Shown here: piece by piece, positions 27,401 through 36,032 of the stretch
Layout: every line of letters starts with the position of its first letter
Position numbering within the stretch: position 1 is the first letter of the stretch
DNA from: JBAXPV01 sp037132075
GTDB taxonomy: Bacteria; Bacteroidota; Bacteroidia; Bacteroidales; CAIXZF01
Length of the DNA: 40,605 bases
Assembly (NCBI GenBank): GCA_037132075.1
Contig: JBAXPV010000034.1
Coordinates: 1 to 40,605, forward strand
Direction: 5' to 3'
Notes under the pieces: model-generated
Seen by the model: the letters and a program-made list of their open reading frames with translations, nothing else
What the model was told of the DNA's origin: nothing
Databases searched by the model: none
Program-made: the position numbers and the translations under genes

Positions 27401-30400
27401 GCTGATTCCCACCTGGTTGTCCCAGTTTCCTCCAACATACATGGTATCAGGAGCCCCGAAAACACCGGAAGTAATGGTAAAATCCCTGTTAATGTCAATC
27501 TTTGACAAACCTGAGACACTGCTTACGGTCTTATTGATATTCAGGTTATTAAACGCAAAGCCATCAATATTTTGAATTGTAGCTGCTGTATTTCCATACA
27601 TTTCAATGGTGCCCGCTGAAGGATGAAAATCGGTCCGGTAACCCTGCACGTAGCCTGCTGTTCTTATTGTGCCACCAGTGATGGCATTTGTCAAAGTATA
27701 ACCAAGGCCTGAAGTATTGAAACGGATGCCCTGGTCTTTAAAGTCAAGAATGCCTCCTGTCATAGTGATCGATGCATTTGCGATGTAAGGCCAATAACTT
27801 GCTGTAGTCCCACCGTAAACATTAAAATTTCCACCGTAAATAAAAATGTTCCCGTTCAGATCGACATAGCCATCGCTGTTGGTGAGGTTAATGGTACCTC
27901 CGGTATTAACATAATAATTTCCAAAGAGCCCATTGTCAATAAGGTCATTTGCGGTAAAGCTTCCGCTCAAAACATCGACAGCACCTGCGGTCCAGTCGTA
28001 GGAACTACACGTCACCGTGGTTCCGTTAACCCTAAATGCTCCTCCGGCAGCCTTGTTTACCACCAGTTTATTAAAGGACTCATTGCTACAGTACTGATGA
28101 AAATTTCCCCCATTAAAAATTACAGTGCTGGTACCCATTGTAAAACCTGCCGGAGAAATTTGGTTTGTCCAATAACCTTTGATACAAATTGTATTTGTGC
28201 CCGGACTCAGGGTTCCTTGCTGAATCAGTATATCCCCATTAATAACCAATGAATCTGAGTAATCCCCTCCAAGGGTTAAAGTTCCAGATGTATTTAATGT
28301 TAAATCATTGAGGTAGCTGTTATAGCCAGGCTTTAAACTCAAAGCCGGAATTCCATCAATTATTAATGAAGCATCATTAAATTGAAAGTCTCCGCCAAGG
28401 TTTTGAATGCTTCCCTTCATATGCAAATCTGAACCTGAATATGATGAAAAGAGTTTCCCTGAATAGTTATAGACATTTCCCTGGATCGTCAATGGGGCTG
28501 TTGACATGGCACTGATCCCAAATTCTATCTCTTTCGTGTTTCGAATATGGTATAACATAGAATTCGCCTCAAAGGATCTGACATAAGACGCACCAGTACC
28601 CCGAAATTCCACATAACCGGAATTGAGCTGAACATTAGATCCTGACATAAAAATCCAGTTACCGTAGATATACATCTCACCGGAACCAACCACATTGGCT
28701 GTTGATCCACTTTCCCATTCAATGCTTTTTAAAACGTATAAATCACTTGTTGTTGAACTGAGATTGAGGTAACCTGAGACAAGAAGGCTGTCATTCACCC
28801 TGAGCAATTTGCCACTGATGTCAAGACTGGCCCCCGGGTTAATGGTGAGTTTGTTACATGTAGCTGAGTCATTGGAGATCTTCGGGAAATTTGGAACCCC
28901 ACTGGGGATTACGACATCCATGCCTGCAACTGGTATATATTTGGCGCTCCAGTTTCCTGTATTGTGCCAGTCGGTATTTACGGCCCCTGTCCATGTGCCT
29001 GCTGTTTCAACTTTAATATTGTAGTTAGCAGTATTGGCATCATTCGCCCAAACGAGAACCCCATAATAATCAGCAACACCAACATGAACATAAAGTATTT
29101 CATCATTAGTTCCTGATAAAGTTGAAGATGCAATCATATCGCTCCGGCTCTGGTAATAATCACCTGAAGCGGAGCCGAAAATGCCAATATCAAGGTTACT
29201 GGTACCGGAATTATGGATCAGAGAAATCCCGTAATACCCGGGAGTCAGATAAACATCATACATCTCCACAACTTCGCCGGCAGCCCAATTGTAGCTTCCA
29301 TTGTTCCCGGCGGACAACATTTCATTATTCCCTTCGAATTCGATATTTGCTGAGCCTGAGCCACTATATCTGTGTGCTTTTATTCCACGGAAAGTTGAAC
29401 CCACGGCGTGATTCCCATCCATGACGACAAAATCGACAATGTCGGCATTGGAGGAAGAGGTTGCCAGAAGCGTCGTCATATTTTCATTATCAAACATCGC
29501 AATATCCCAGTCTTCCCCTACCACATTATTTCTGACACCCACTGCGCACCAATAAAAATAGGGAGAGCTGAATTTGAAATAGCGGGGATCTGTATTAATG
29601 GTATATTCTGTTTCTTCGGTCATTGACTGCAATACAGCATATCCTGAATTTGAACTACTAAAATCACTGGCATAAGCACCCAGGCTTGTGGTAGCGCACT
29701 TGACCCAATAATAATAGGTGATATCCGGGATTACTGAATAATCAATATAATAGTCGGCTGTCTGCCAACCTGTTATGGCTACGGCTGTTGCAGAGGAATT
29801 GATGGTGCTTCTGTAAACCTTAAAATAGGTAACATAATCAGGTGTATTCCAGGTAATATTGACTTTATCATAATATGTTCCGTCGGTAGCATTTATAACT
29901 GCTGATGCACAGTTCACAGTTACCGTGCTGGCAAATGCATAGTTGTTGTCTGACTCATTGCTTTCCGGGACATCATTATTACGATCAGCCAAATATCCGA
30001 TATAATACGAACCGGGAGGGATGGTCGGGCTAACAGCGGTCAAATCCACAATAATGGATTCAGAATTATAATTAGAAGCTGTCAAGATTGGCACTGCATC
30101 ATAACCAAGCAAGTAATCTGTTGAGGAAATAAAGTTATTGCTTGACGCATAATATCCGAGAGAACTCCTTCCAGCGAGTCCGGTCCCGGTATTTTTTACC
30201 CTCGCATTGATCGTGGCAAAATTGCCTGAAACAACTAAAGAGTGATAAGCTGCGTCATAAGTTAAGTTGACAGGTTTTGGTGTAATACCAAAAATAGCTG
30301 CACAGCCATTATTAAAAGTATATGGGCCCGGGTTCAAATTTGAGGTCTGAAAGTATCCATTGTTACTACCCGACCAACCCCAGTTAAAGTGAAACCAAAT

Positions 30401-31474
30401 ATTTCCCGACCCACCATAATTGTCATTATAACCATCCATAACCCAGGAATGTCCCCCATTGGGTCCGTCACCCCGGTATTGAGACACCCTGGCCGCATCG
30501 ATTTCTGCCTTTAGAAGCGCATTCCAGCCAGTTGATGTATAGGCACTTTTGAGAAGATATGCTGCCGTGCTGCTGTAATAAAAATTATTTACCAATGCGG
30601 AAGGAACATCAGAAGTATAGGATGAGCTTCCGGCATAAGAGTAATCCATACTGACAGAATATCCGCAGTGTTTCATCAGGGCGGCAATATCTGTATTGCT
30701 GGCAGAAATTGAATTGGGCATATTATTCCAATCATATTCATAGCCTAAGTTAACTGATAAAGTTCCATAAGAAGGATCTGCAGATGCACTTGCAGTTGCA
30801 CTATTTCCTGGCTCAGAATAGCTAAGCGTGCCCGTGCCCTGTGGCGGATAATTGTGATATTTCATGATTTGCGCCATGGCTGTAGCAACGCAACCTGTGT
30901 ATACATGGCTGCATGGCCCTGCAGGATGTGTCCCTCCGGTCGCGGGACAAAGTTCATTGTAATAACAATTCTGGTCCCAGGTGGTGGCGGTTAATGGCCC
31001 AACAATAGTCGCTGGATTTGCCTCAGGATTGGGGACCGTCTTTAGAAAATATTCCCACTGCTCATTGATTTGCTGATCGGGAGGCATTGAGTTTATAATC
31101 GCTTCAGAGATCTGCCTAGCGTAAAAATCAAACATTGACACCATTTGCGGCGGCATTTCCTCTTCTTTCAATGCATAATTGCCCTCAAAAGAATAACCCA
31201 ATATAGGGAGCACATTGTCAGCCGCAGAAACAATCGCAAAGCCCTGCTGTCCTGAATATCCGAAAATGTAATATATGGCTCTACCCTCTTCAAAACGACT
31301 GCTTAAAAGAACAGGTTTAATGCTGGCAAAATCGACAGTTCCTGTATGATAAACCCAGCTCAGGTTTTTAGCAACCAAAGCCGCCTTGTCAATTCCAACA
31401 ATATTTGAAAAGGAAAAAAAAGGAAAATAAATAAGACATAACACAGTTAGTTGTAATGCTTTTTTCATATGCAT
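24443..31474 (-). CDS. giant C10-family cysteine protease with dockerin, cohesin-like and T9SS sorting domains
   Basis: A 2343-residue secreted protein. Order of regions: signal peptide (about 1-23); pro-domain (about 25-155); C10 / streptopain peptidase (about 160-400) with catalytic C195 in TGCVATAMAQIM, H342 in GGHSWVMDGY and the conserved FNWGW at 363-367; CARDB-like (about 400-520) and FnIII-like domains; a long beta-helical stretch (about 850-1750) with repeated F-x-NL-x-I-x-K units; PKD-like repeats with SPYTYSW and APYVYLW; an SD-type stalk; a dockerin with a DVNNSGFINVTD Ca-binding loop; a cohesin-like domain; and a T9SS type A sorting domain (about 2252-2343, starting at SPNPFN). 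It should be exported by T9SS and act on proteins outside the cell. A start two codons later (ATG at 31468) is equally possible. Co-transcription with the ROK gene is uncertain. Confidence 0.9.
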   Translation of the reverse strand: MHMKKALQLTVLCLIYFPFFSFSNIVGIDKAALVAKNLSWVYHTGTVDFASIKPVLLSSRFEEGRAIYYIFGYSGQQGFAIVSAADNVLPILGYSFEGNYALKEEEMPPQMVSMFDFYARQISEAIINSMPPDQQINEQWEYFLKTVPNPEANPATIVGPLTATTWDQNCYYNELCPATGGTHPAGPCSHVYTGCVATAMAQIMKYHNYPPQGTGTLSYSEPGNSATASASADPSYGTLSVNLGYEYDWNNMPNSISASNTDIAALMKHCGYSVSMDYSYAGSSSYTSDVPSALVNNFYYSSTAAYLLKSAYTSTGWNALLKAEIDAARVSQYRGDGPNGGHSWVMDGYNDNYGGSGNIWFHFNWGWSGSNNGYFQTSNLNPGPYTFNNGCAAIFGITPKPVNLTYDAAYHSLVVSGNFATINARVKNTGTGLAGRSSLGYYASSNNFISSTDYLLGYDAVPILTASNYNSESIIVDLTAVSPTIPPGSYYIGYLADRNNDVPESNESDNNYAFASTVTVNCASAVINATDGTYYDKVNITWNTPDYVTYFKVYRSTINSSATAVAITGWQTADYYIDYSVIPDITYYYWVKCATTSLGAYASDFSSSNSGYAVLQSMTEETEYTINTDPRYFKFSSPYFYWCAVGVRNNVVGEDWDIAMFDNENMTTLLATSSSNADIVDFVVMDGNHAVGSTFRGIKAHRYSGSGSANIEFEGNNEMLSAGNNGSYNWAAGEVVEMYDVYLTPGYYGISLIHNSGTSNLDIGIFGSASGDYYQSRSDMIASSTLSGTNDEILYVHVGVADYYGVLVWANDANTANYNIKVETAGTWTGAVNTDWHNTGNWSAKYIPVAGMDVVIPSGVPNFPKISNDSATCNKLTINPGASLDISGKLLRVNDSLLVSGYLNLSSTTSDLYVLKSIEWESGSTANVVGSGEMYIYGNWIFMSGSNVQLNSGYVEFRGTGASYVRSFEANSMLYHIRNTKEIEFGISAMSTAPLTIQGNVYNYSGKLFSSYSGSDLHMKGSIQNLGGDFQFNDASLIIDGIPALSLKPGYNSYLNDLTLNTSGTLTLGGDYSDSLVINGDILIQQGTLSPGTNTICIKGYWTNQISPAGFTMGTSTVIFNGGNFHQYCSNESFNKLVVNKAAGGAFRVNGTTVTCSSYDWTAGAVDVLSGSFTANDLIDNGLFGNYYVNTGGTINLTNSDGYVDLNGNIFIYGGNFNVYGGTTASYWPYIANASITMTGGILDFKDQGIRFNTSGLGYTLTNAITGGTIRTAGYVQGYRTDFHPSAGTIEMYGNTAATIQNIDGFAFNNLNINKTVSSVSGLSKIDINRDFTITSGVFGAPDTMYVGGNWDNQVGISGFTEGTGLVIFDGSNLADIMSNESFYNMNVQKTALGSTALELLGNRTLNVTNNLNVMDGAFKLNGVTNLNIGKNLAITSSAGLNANSPNIAITIGGNWTNGNAAYSSDYGFDPGASSTCTFNGSLAQYLTTAASYEEFNNLIIDKSADKFRSNDNLHVTGNTSIQNGTWEDNVNGLIHVFSGNFTVPTTGALFNAATQNTIQFIGSNNSIITYLSLSGYFHNLVINKSGGAHVSQVGNTSCQFTGNLTIDHGTYDMNGYQLFVFGDVNINNTGILKMPAASQLILGDTRTLNVNGGGLLQIDGTSGNNAYIRSNIATAHYNFTVSSSATIAAKYCVFKNTGINGLNILSGATIDPTYALKSCTFTEGIVNGTLLTINNNQALTIDSANFPSNTWGGLSNASKLINQGHIYFTNYYGGFSGENYDADAFNKLDWVIPFTTTATAVPAAVCAGHFSQLNVTPLGGLSPYTYSWSPSSELSSLTISNPIATPAATTTYYVTITDGMGVSSAKSVVVTVNPNPTASAGTDVSIVSGTSTTLAGQAVGGTAPYVYLWTPAATLSDPAISNPLATPLATTTYVLHLTDANNCSNSDTVVVTLTPAGGGTIQGLVKYDNAAATPITTGVVRLMSGSTEISSTTTNASGFYSFGGVPAGSYTLNCNSAAAWGGANSADALLIQKHFTAIAFLTGLRVKAADVNNSGFINVTDALLVARRFTAIITSFPAGNWCFETFPVTSLGSGTIVQNLKGLCYGDVNASYPGPYKTPLFEMKTKDSMLASSGDIVEFPITLSQEAALGSVSLVVEIPGNSLEVIGITTNSEQDFALFNQTNDALRVSWYSTSDKIYTPEDVVFKIKVHLKGIPQTNDFSVLAESELSDHFGQAIFGIDLRYPELKSVPLNGDYFGLPSPNPFNRSSEIFFHLENPAHVSYKLYNISGQIVVQHDLGSLTTGSSSVIIDGNELAEGSYYCVFEVLRDGVISYKHMKLSVIR

Positions 31475-31818
31475 GCTTTTAATTGTGATTAATACTAAAT
31501 AATATTTTTTTTTGCAATAATAGAGGAAAAGTACAACATAAGAGTACGGATGTCAAGTATTTGCACTAATATTCGGTCGTTAACAAATTCACAAAATGTT
31601 AATGCCTGAAAATCAGTAACAAAATAATTGCCTAATTTTTACGAGATCGCTTGATCAAAAAAAACGTCTACACATGTCCTATAATGACATATGCGAATAT
31701 AACACCCCGTTTGTTGTTACATTTGTATGGGTTTCTGACATCGACATAATTAACAGAAATAATATCCGAAGAAACAAACCTCAATGAGGAGTCATTATTT
31801 TTCACTAATGTTGCATCT
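31475..31818. other. intergenic region between divergent genes
   Basis: 344 bases of AT-rich DNA between two divergent starts. It has a T-rich tract at 31505-31513, a TACATTTG at 31718-31725 that matches the -7 consensus for the plus-strand gene without a clear -33 partner, and a weak -7-like TATTATTG (31522-31515) for the minus-strand gene. ATGTC-N7-GACAT and TTGATCAA are short palindromes. I see no RNA gene. Confidence 0.4.
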
Positions 31819-32493
31819 ATGAAAATGGATTCCGGCTTGTTGAAGTCAGTTTACTGGATTTCAATCCTAACAATCGTATATAATATCATTGAAGGTATTG
31901 TTTCTGTGGCTTTAGGTTATGAAAACGAAACATTAACCTTATTGGGTTTTGGCCTTGATAGTTTTATTGAGACGATCTCAGCCTCTGGTATTTTATATAT
32001 GGTCATTCGCTTGCGAAAAGGTGATGAAACGACTGGTAGTCTTTTTGAAAGAAGGGCACTTAGGATTACCGGATGGTCCTTTTATGTCTTGTCTGTTGGG
32101 CTGACATTAGGGGCGATTCTCAATATTATCCAGGGCCATAAGCCAGAATCAACTTTGCCTGGTGTTATTATTTCCCTGATCTCGATACTTTGTATGGTTT
32201 ATTTAGTCAGGATGAAAAAATCACTGGGTCGAAAACTCAATTCCGCAGCCTTGATCGCCGACGCCAACTGTAACCTGGTATGCATTTACATGTCAGTTAC
32301 CTTGCTGATTTCAAGCGCTATATACCATTTTTTTAAAATTCCATACATCGACGCAATTGGTACGCTTGGACTTGTCTTTTTCTCCGTAAGGGAAGGAAAA
32401 GAGGCTCTGGAGCAGGCGAAAACCGGAAAATGTTGCACTGCGTGCGGCCCACCGCGGGGTCGCACGCAGTGGAAAAAAACATTTAAATCCTGA
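31819..32493 (+). CDS. cation diffusion facilitator-like transporter
   Basis: A 224-residue membrane protein with about six membrane segments and two acidic sites in CDF-like positions: GLDSFIE in the second helix and ADANCN in the fifth. It is a short CDF relative without the cytoplasmic C-terminal domain; the transported ion is unknown. The last about 20 codons fall in a GC-rich palindrome (32436-32471) and read CCTACGPPRGRTQWKKTFKS, unlike the rest of the protein, so the native C-terminus may have been replaced. The end overlaps the convergent Dabb gene by 11 bases. An alternative start is the ATG at 31825. Confidence 0.8.
   Translation: MKMDSGLLKSVYWISILTIVYNIIEGIVSVALGYENETLTLLGFGLDSFIETISASGILYMVIRLRKGDETTGSLFERRALRITGWSFYVLSVGLTLGAILNIIQGHKPESTLPGVIISLISILCMVYLVRMKKSLGRKLNSAALIADANCNLVCIYMSVTLLISSAIYHFFKIPYIDAIGTLGLVFFSVREGKEALEQAKTGKCCTACGPPRGRTQWKKTFKS
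32436..32471. repeat. GC-rich inverted repeat across the 3' end of the transporter gene
   Basis: CACTGCGTGCG (32436-32446) and CGCACGCAGTG (32461-32471) are perfect 11-base inverted arms around a 14-base loop that itself can pair (CCC/GGG). An A7 tract follows on the plus strand. The GC content is far above the flanks. It may be a REP-like element or a terminator for the convergent genes; the A tract lies on the wrong side for a classic plus-strand intrinsic terminator. Confidence 0.75.
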
Positions 32494-32785
32494 AATCAAT
32501 GAGTGCTTTCATCTCACTCTTATCCGAATTCCACTGCACGAAATCCTGATGTGCCGGGTGAATTGTGTAAGCCTCGACATCCATGAGAGAATCGAAATTC
32601 ATTACAAGAACCAGGTCATATGCATAGCTCAGACCCCGAACATTGATACCAACCTCCAGTGAACGTATGAGTTCAATATGCCCGGCTAATGCCTCAATCC
32701 TGGATTTCATTTCTTGTAAAATGACAGATTTTTCAACTTCGCCGGAGAAATCACAAAGCTTGAACATAACAATATGTTTTATCAT
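32483..32785 (-). CDS. Dabb (stress-responsive alpha/beta barrel) domain protein
   Basis: A 100-residue protein with the Dabb pattern: MIKHIVMFKL at the start, a helix with EALAG, YDLVLVMNFDS and the HPAHQDFV segment. Dabb proteins are small dimeric alpha-beta barrels; some are enzymes of small aromatic compounds, but most have no assigned role. It lies 11 bases after miaA on the same strand, so it is probably co-transcribed. Confidence 0.87.
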   Translation of the reverse strand: MIKHIVMFKLCDFSGEVEKSVILQEMKSRIEALAGHIELIRSLEVGINVRGLSYAYDLVLVMNFDSLMDVEAYTIHPAHQDFVQWNSDKSEMKALIDFRI

Positions 32786-32796
32786 AGGAGAAAAAA

Positions 32797-33687
32797 TTAA
32801 TCCAGAAAGGCCCGGATAGTATCCAATATTCCTTGCTTGTCGTCAGGATGAAACCATATCATATCCTGGTCTTTCCGAAACCACGTCATTTGGCGTTTGG
32901 CATAGTGCCTGGTATTTGCCTTAATCTTGTAAATTGCCTCATCCAGACTACAGTCACCGTCGAGATACTCAAATATTTCACGATAGCCCAGGGTTTTCAG
33001 CGACGGTTGTCCACGAAACTCAATTAATCCCCTGGCTTCTTCCACAAGACCGTTAGTGATCATAACATCAACCCGCTGGTTTATCCGCTCAAAAAGCTCT
33101 TCTCTTTCCCGCTTAAGTCCAATTTTCAGAATGCGGAACGGCCTTTCGGTTGCCTCCTGGTGCCTCAGTTCAGAATAGGGCTTCCCGGATTGAAGACAAA
33201 CTTCTATAGCCCTGATAAGCCTGGCAGGATTGTGAAGGTCAACCTCATCGTAAAAGACAGGATCAAGCAACATCAACTCCTGCCGCAATGATTCAATTCC
33301 TTCACTGTCAAGCTTAAGCTTCAAATTATCCCGCAATTCAAGATCAGGATCAGGAAGTAAGTCGATCCCATGGCAAACAGAATGAACATATAAACCACTC
33401 CCGCCCGTCATCAGGCAAAATTGCTTTTGAGGAAAGAATCCTTCCAGAAAATTCAGTACATCATCCGCATAAGCGCAAACATTATACGAGTCACGAACCG
33501 AAAGATGCCCGATAAAATGGTGTGGTATTGTATTCAGTTGTACTGCCGTTGGGGTGGCTGCACCTATCTTGAGTTCCTGAAAGAACTGCCTGGAATCAGC
33601 CGAAATGATTTCGCTGCCCAGGATTTGTGCGAGTTCAATACACAAATCTGTTTTGCCAATAGCTGTTGGGCCGGCAATAACAATCAG
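32797..33687 (-). CDS. miaA: tRNA dimethylallyltransferase MiaA, non-canonical start
   Basis: The protein adds dimethylallyl to A37 of tRNAs. The P-loop AGPTAIGKTD, the SADSRQ motif, GGSGLY and the tRNA-binding R-x-Y region are present, and about 296 residues is the usual length. The P-loop lies upstream of the first TTG in frame (33645), and no ATG, GTG or TTG is found between the P-loop and the upstream in-frame stop at 33726-33724. I therefore place the start at the CTG at 33687 (LIVIAGPT); an ATT further upstream is another option. An A8 tract (T8 on the plus strand, 33718-33725) sits at the upstream boundary, so a sequencing error or frameshift is also possible. It follows the PRiA4_ORF3-like gene by about 50 bases. 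Confidence 0.85.
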   Translation of the reverse strand: MIVIAGPTAIGKTDLCIELAQILGSEIISADSRQFFQELKIGAATPTAVQLNTIPHHFIGHLSVRDSYNVCAYADDVLNFLEGFFPQKQFCLMTGGSGLYVHSVCHGIDLLPDPDLELRDNLKLKLDSEGIESLRQELMLLDPVFYDEVDLHNPARLIRAIEVCLQSGKPYSELRHQEATERPFRILKIGLKREREELFERINQRVDVMITNGLVEEARGLIEFRGQPSLKTLGYREIFEYLDGDCSLDEAIYKIKANTRHYAKRQMTWFRKDQDMIWFHPDDKQGILDTIRAFLD

Positions 33688-33737
33688 GGCATTATCTCGT
33701 AGTTCAGGAATAGCCTGTTTTTTTTAAAAATAAATAA

Positions 33738-34397
33738 TCAGGTTCGCTGACTTTCTTCTGCATTACTATCAAAACGTTCCTCAGCATCCATTTCCACGCC
33801 GTTTTCTATCTCAAATCCTTCTCCCAACTCATTGGTGAAGTCATCATCAAGACCTTCCTCATAATTCTGGCCGGAGTCATTCATGGCAATACCACCAAAT
33901 ATATCATCCTCCTCCAGATAGGAATCGTCGCCAATAATTGGCTTGAGCTTGCGTGGGGAAACACCTTCGCTTTTGATGCATATCGGGTAAATGACATTGC
34001 TTTCAGATGGGACAATCTTCATGAGTTCAATAAAAAATAATTGAGGACTCATATAATCGTATTCAAAGATTATTTTCTGGTGCGGATCCTCCATAAACTC
34101 ATTTAAACGGGAATCTGCCATGAGAACAGTCTTCATTTTCACCTTTTTAACAGGCTCGTCATCATCCTCATCGTCTTGGTCACTCTTCCCGAAATCCATG
34201 TCGATGAGTGTGATCTCACATTGTTTGTACCAACGGCTGTTACATATCGAAAATGATGCTAACTCATTGGACTTGAAATCAAGAAGTTTCACGAGGTACT
34301 CATGAAGATCAAGAAAAGTTTGAGAGGCGAGAATCTCAATGTCCCTGACGAAATCTTCTGATTCATCAGACAATATACGGAATCGGTAGGCGTGCAT
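33738..34397 (-). CDS. PRiA4_ORF3-like / IS1096-passenger TnpR-family protein
   Basis: A 219-residue protein resembling the pRiA4b ORF-3 / IS1096-passenger family: YRFRILSDES at the start, F-LDLHEYLV, a central IFEYDYMSPQ segment, then a very acidic C-terminal tail rich in Asp and Glu. There is no catalytic motif I recognise, and no nearby transposase, so the name reflects family membership, not mobility. It is in the same direction as miaA and the nucleotidyltransferase. Confidence 0.75.
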   Translation of the reverse strand: MHAYRFRILSDESEDFVRDIEILASQTFLDLHEYLVKLLDFKSNELASFSICNSRWYKQCEITLIDMDFGKSDQDDEDDDEPVKKVKMKTVLMADSRLNEFMEDPHQKIIFEYDYMSPQLFFIELMKIVPSESNVIYPICIKSEGVSPRKLKPIIGDDSYLEEDDIFGGIAMNDSGQNYEEGLDDDFTNELGEGFEIENGVEMDAEERFDSNAEESQRT

Positions 34398-34464
34398 GAC
34401 TATTTTTTTTGCTAAAAGTTTAATGTTTTGGTGAGGTAAAATTAAATAAATATTTTTTCACTAA

Positions 34465-35895
34465 TTACGCCTGTTTCGCTTTTTTCAAGCCAAGTTTCAA
34501 ACCTTCTTTAAGCATTAAGTCATAAGCAGCTTCGAACTCATTGGGAATTAGGCCATCAAGCATTGCCTCCCTGATTATTGTTTTTATAATTCCTACTTCT
34601 TTTGAAGGTGCAATGCCAAAAGTCTCCATGATCAGCTCGCCTGTAACAGGTGGTTGCCAGTTCCTGATCCTGTCTTTTTCCTCTATTTCTTTCAGTTTAG
34701 TGCGAACCAACTCAAAGTTTTTCAGGTATCGCTTAACTTTTTCTGCATTTTTAGAGGTAATGTCGGCATCACACAGCATCATCAAGTCATCGATGTCATC
34801 GCCTGCTTCGAATAGCAACCTGCGAACTGCACTATCTGTAACAGTCTCTTCTGAAAGCACGATCGGTCTGAGATGTAGCAAAACCAGCTTCTCAACATAC
34901 TTCATCTTTTCATTCATCGGCAGTTTAAGCTGTCGAAAAATAACCGGCACCATTTTCGCACCTTTGAATTCATGACCATGAAAGGTCCAACCCGCTTTGG
35001 AATCGAAGTGTTTCGTCAAAGGCTTGGCAATATCATGCAAAATAGCAGCCCAACGCAACCAGAGGTCATCAGTATTTTGAGAAAGCCTGTCGAGGACCTC
35101 CAGCGTGTGATAAAAGTTGTCTTTATGTCCCTTTCCACCAATATATTCAGTTCCCTGGAGTGCGACAAATTGTGGAAATATCTCTTTTAACAAACCCGAT
35201 CTGAAAAGCAGATCCAGTCCTACCGAAGGCTTAGGGGAAAGGATGATTTTATTTAATTCCTCTGCAATCCGCTCCCCAGAGATGATATGGATACGATCAG
35301 CATTCCTGCGGATGGAAGAAAAAGATTCATCTTCAATAAAAAAACCGATTTGAGAAGCGAAACGGATCGCGCGCATCATGCGCAAAGGATCATCGGAATA
35401 GGTGACATCAGGATTCAGTGGCGTACGTATAATACAGTCATTCAAATCCTTAAGACCACCAAAAGGATCAACCCATTCACCCAGGCGGTCTGAATTGAGA
35501 CAAATAGCCAAAGCATTGATGGTGAAATCTCTGCGTCGCTGATCGTCTTCCAGACTACCATCTTCAACAATAGGCTTGCGGGAAGTGGCGCGATACGACT
35601 CTTTTCTTGCACCAACAAACTCAACGACAAAATCATGATAAAGAAGCTGGGCGGTGCCAAAGTTCTTAAAAACCTGTACTTTCCTGTGAATCTGCATTTC
35701 TTCAGCAAGTTGCAATGCAAACTCGATTCCATTTCCTGCGACCACAACATCAATATCCTTTGAAGGCCTGTTTAACAAGAGGTCGCGAACAAAGCCACCG
35801 ATGACATAAGTCTCGGTACCTTGTTGGTCGGCCACTGCAGTGATTGCCTTGAAAAGAGGGGTATGCAGAAAATCCAGCGTTAATAAGTCTTCCAT
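34465..35895 (-). CDS. CCA-adding-type tRNA nucleotidyltransferase / poly(A) polymerase with HD domain
   Basis: A 476-residue protein. The N-terminal nucleotidyltransferase domain has YVIGGFVRD (G-G-x-VRD) and DIDVVV (metal-binding DxD), then RRRDFTINALA and DPLRMMRAIRFASQIG. The C-terminal half has an HD domain (LHDIAKPLT). Class II CCA-adding enzymes carry this set; poly(A) polymerase cannot be excluded. I choose the ATG at 35895 rather than 35970: the protein aligns from LTLDFLHTPLF, and a matching promoter (35912-35944) lies between the two. Confidence 0.87.
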   Translation of the reverse strand: MEDLLTLDFLHTPLFKAITAVADQQGTETYVIGGFVRDLLLNRPSKDIDVVVAGNGIEFALQLAEEMQIHRKVQVFKNFGTAQLLYHDFVVEFVGARKESYRATSRKPIVEDGSLEDDQRRRDFTINALAICLNSDRLGEWVDPFGGLKDLNDCIIRTPLNPDVTYSDDPLRMMRAIRFASQIGFFIEDESFSSIRRNADRIHIISGERIAEELNKIILSPKPSVGLDLLFRSGLLKEIFPQFVALQGTEYIGGKGHKDNFYHTLEVLDRLSQNTDDLWLRWAAILHDIAKPLTKHFDSKAGWTFHGHEFKGAKMVPVIFRQLKLPMNEKMKYVEKLVLLHLRPIVLSEETVTDSAVRRLLFEAGDDIDDLMMLCDADITSKNAEKVKRYLKNFELVRTKLKEIEEKDRIRNWQPPVTGELIMETFGIAPSKEVGIIKTIIREAMLDGLIPNEFEAAYDLMLKEGLKLGLKKAKQA

Positions 35896-35911
35896 TTCAT
35901 GAATCAATGCA

Positions 35912-35944
35912 CAAAAGTAAGAAACCCCACGGATTGAAGGCAAA
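35912..35944 (-). promoter_or_regulatory. predicted promoter of the nucleotidyltransferase gene
   Basis: On the minus strand, TTTG (35944-35941), a 21-base spacer and TACTTTTG (35919-35912) match the Bacteroidota -33/-7 pattern. The ATG at 35895 follows 16 bases later, which supports that start. Confidence 0.55.
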
Positions 35945-35957
35945 ATTACATGACTCA

Positions 35958-35988
35958 CTTGCGATTTCATCCAAAATCTTTACCTTTG
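35958..35988 (+). promoter_or_regulatory. predicted promoter of the dehydrogenase gene
   Basis: CTTG (35958-35961), a 19-base spacer and TACCTTTG (35981-35988) match the Bacteroidota -33/-7 pattern. The ATG at 36033 follows 44 bases later. Confidence 0.55.
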
Positions 35989-36032
35989 TTATCGCAAAAA
36001 CAATGCACTTATAAATTAAAGAAAAACGAAAA

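Noticed and set aside
31560..31610. TTAACA...TGTTAA inverted repeat as a Rex operator
   Set aside because: The spacer is 11 bases, too long for a Rex site, and no hydrogenase-related gene is adjacent.
32436..32480. Classic plus-strand intrinsic terminator
   Set aside because: The tract after the hairpin is A7, not T-rich, so it does not fit an intrinsic terminator on that strand.
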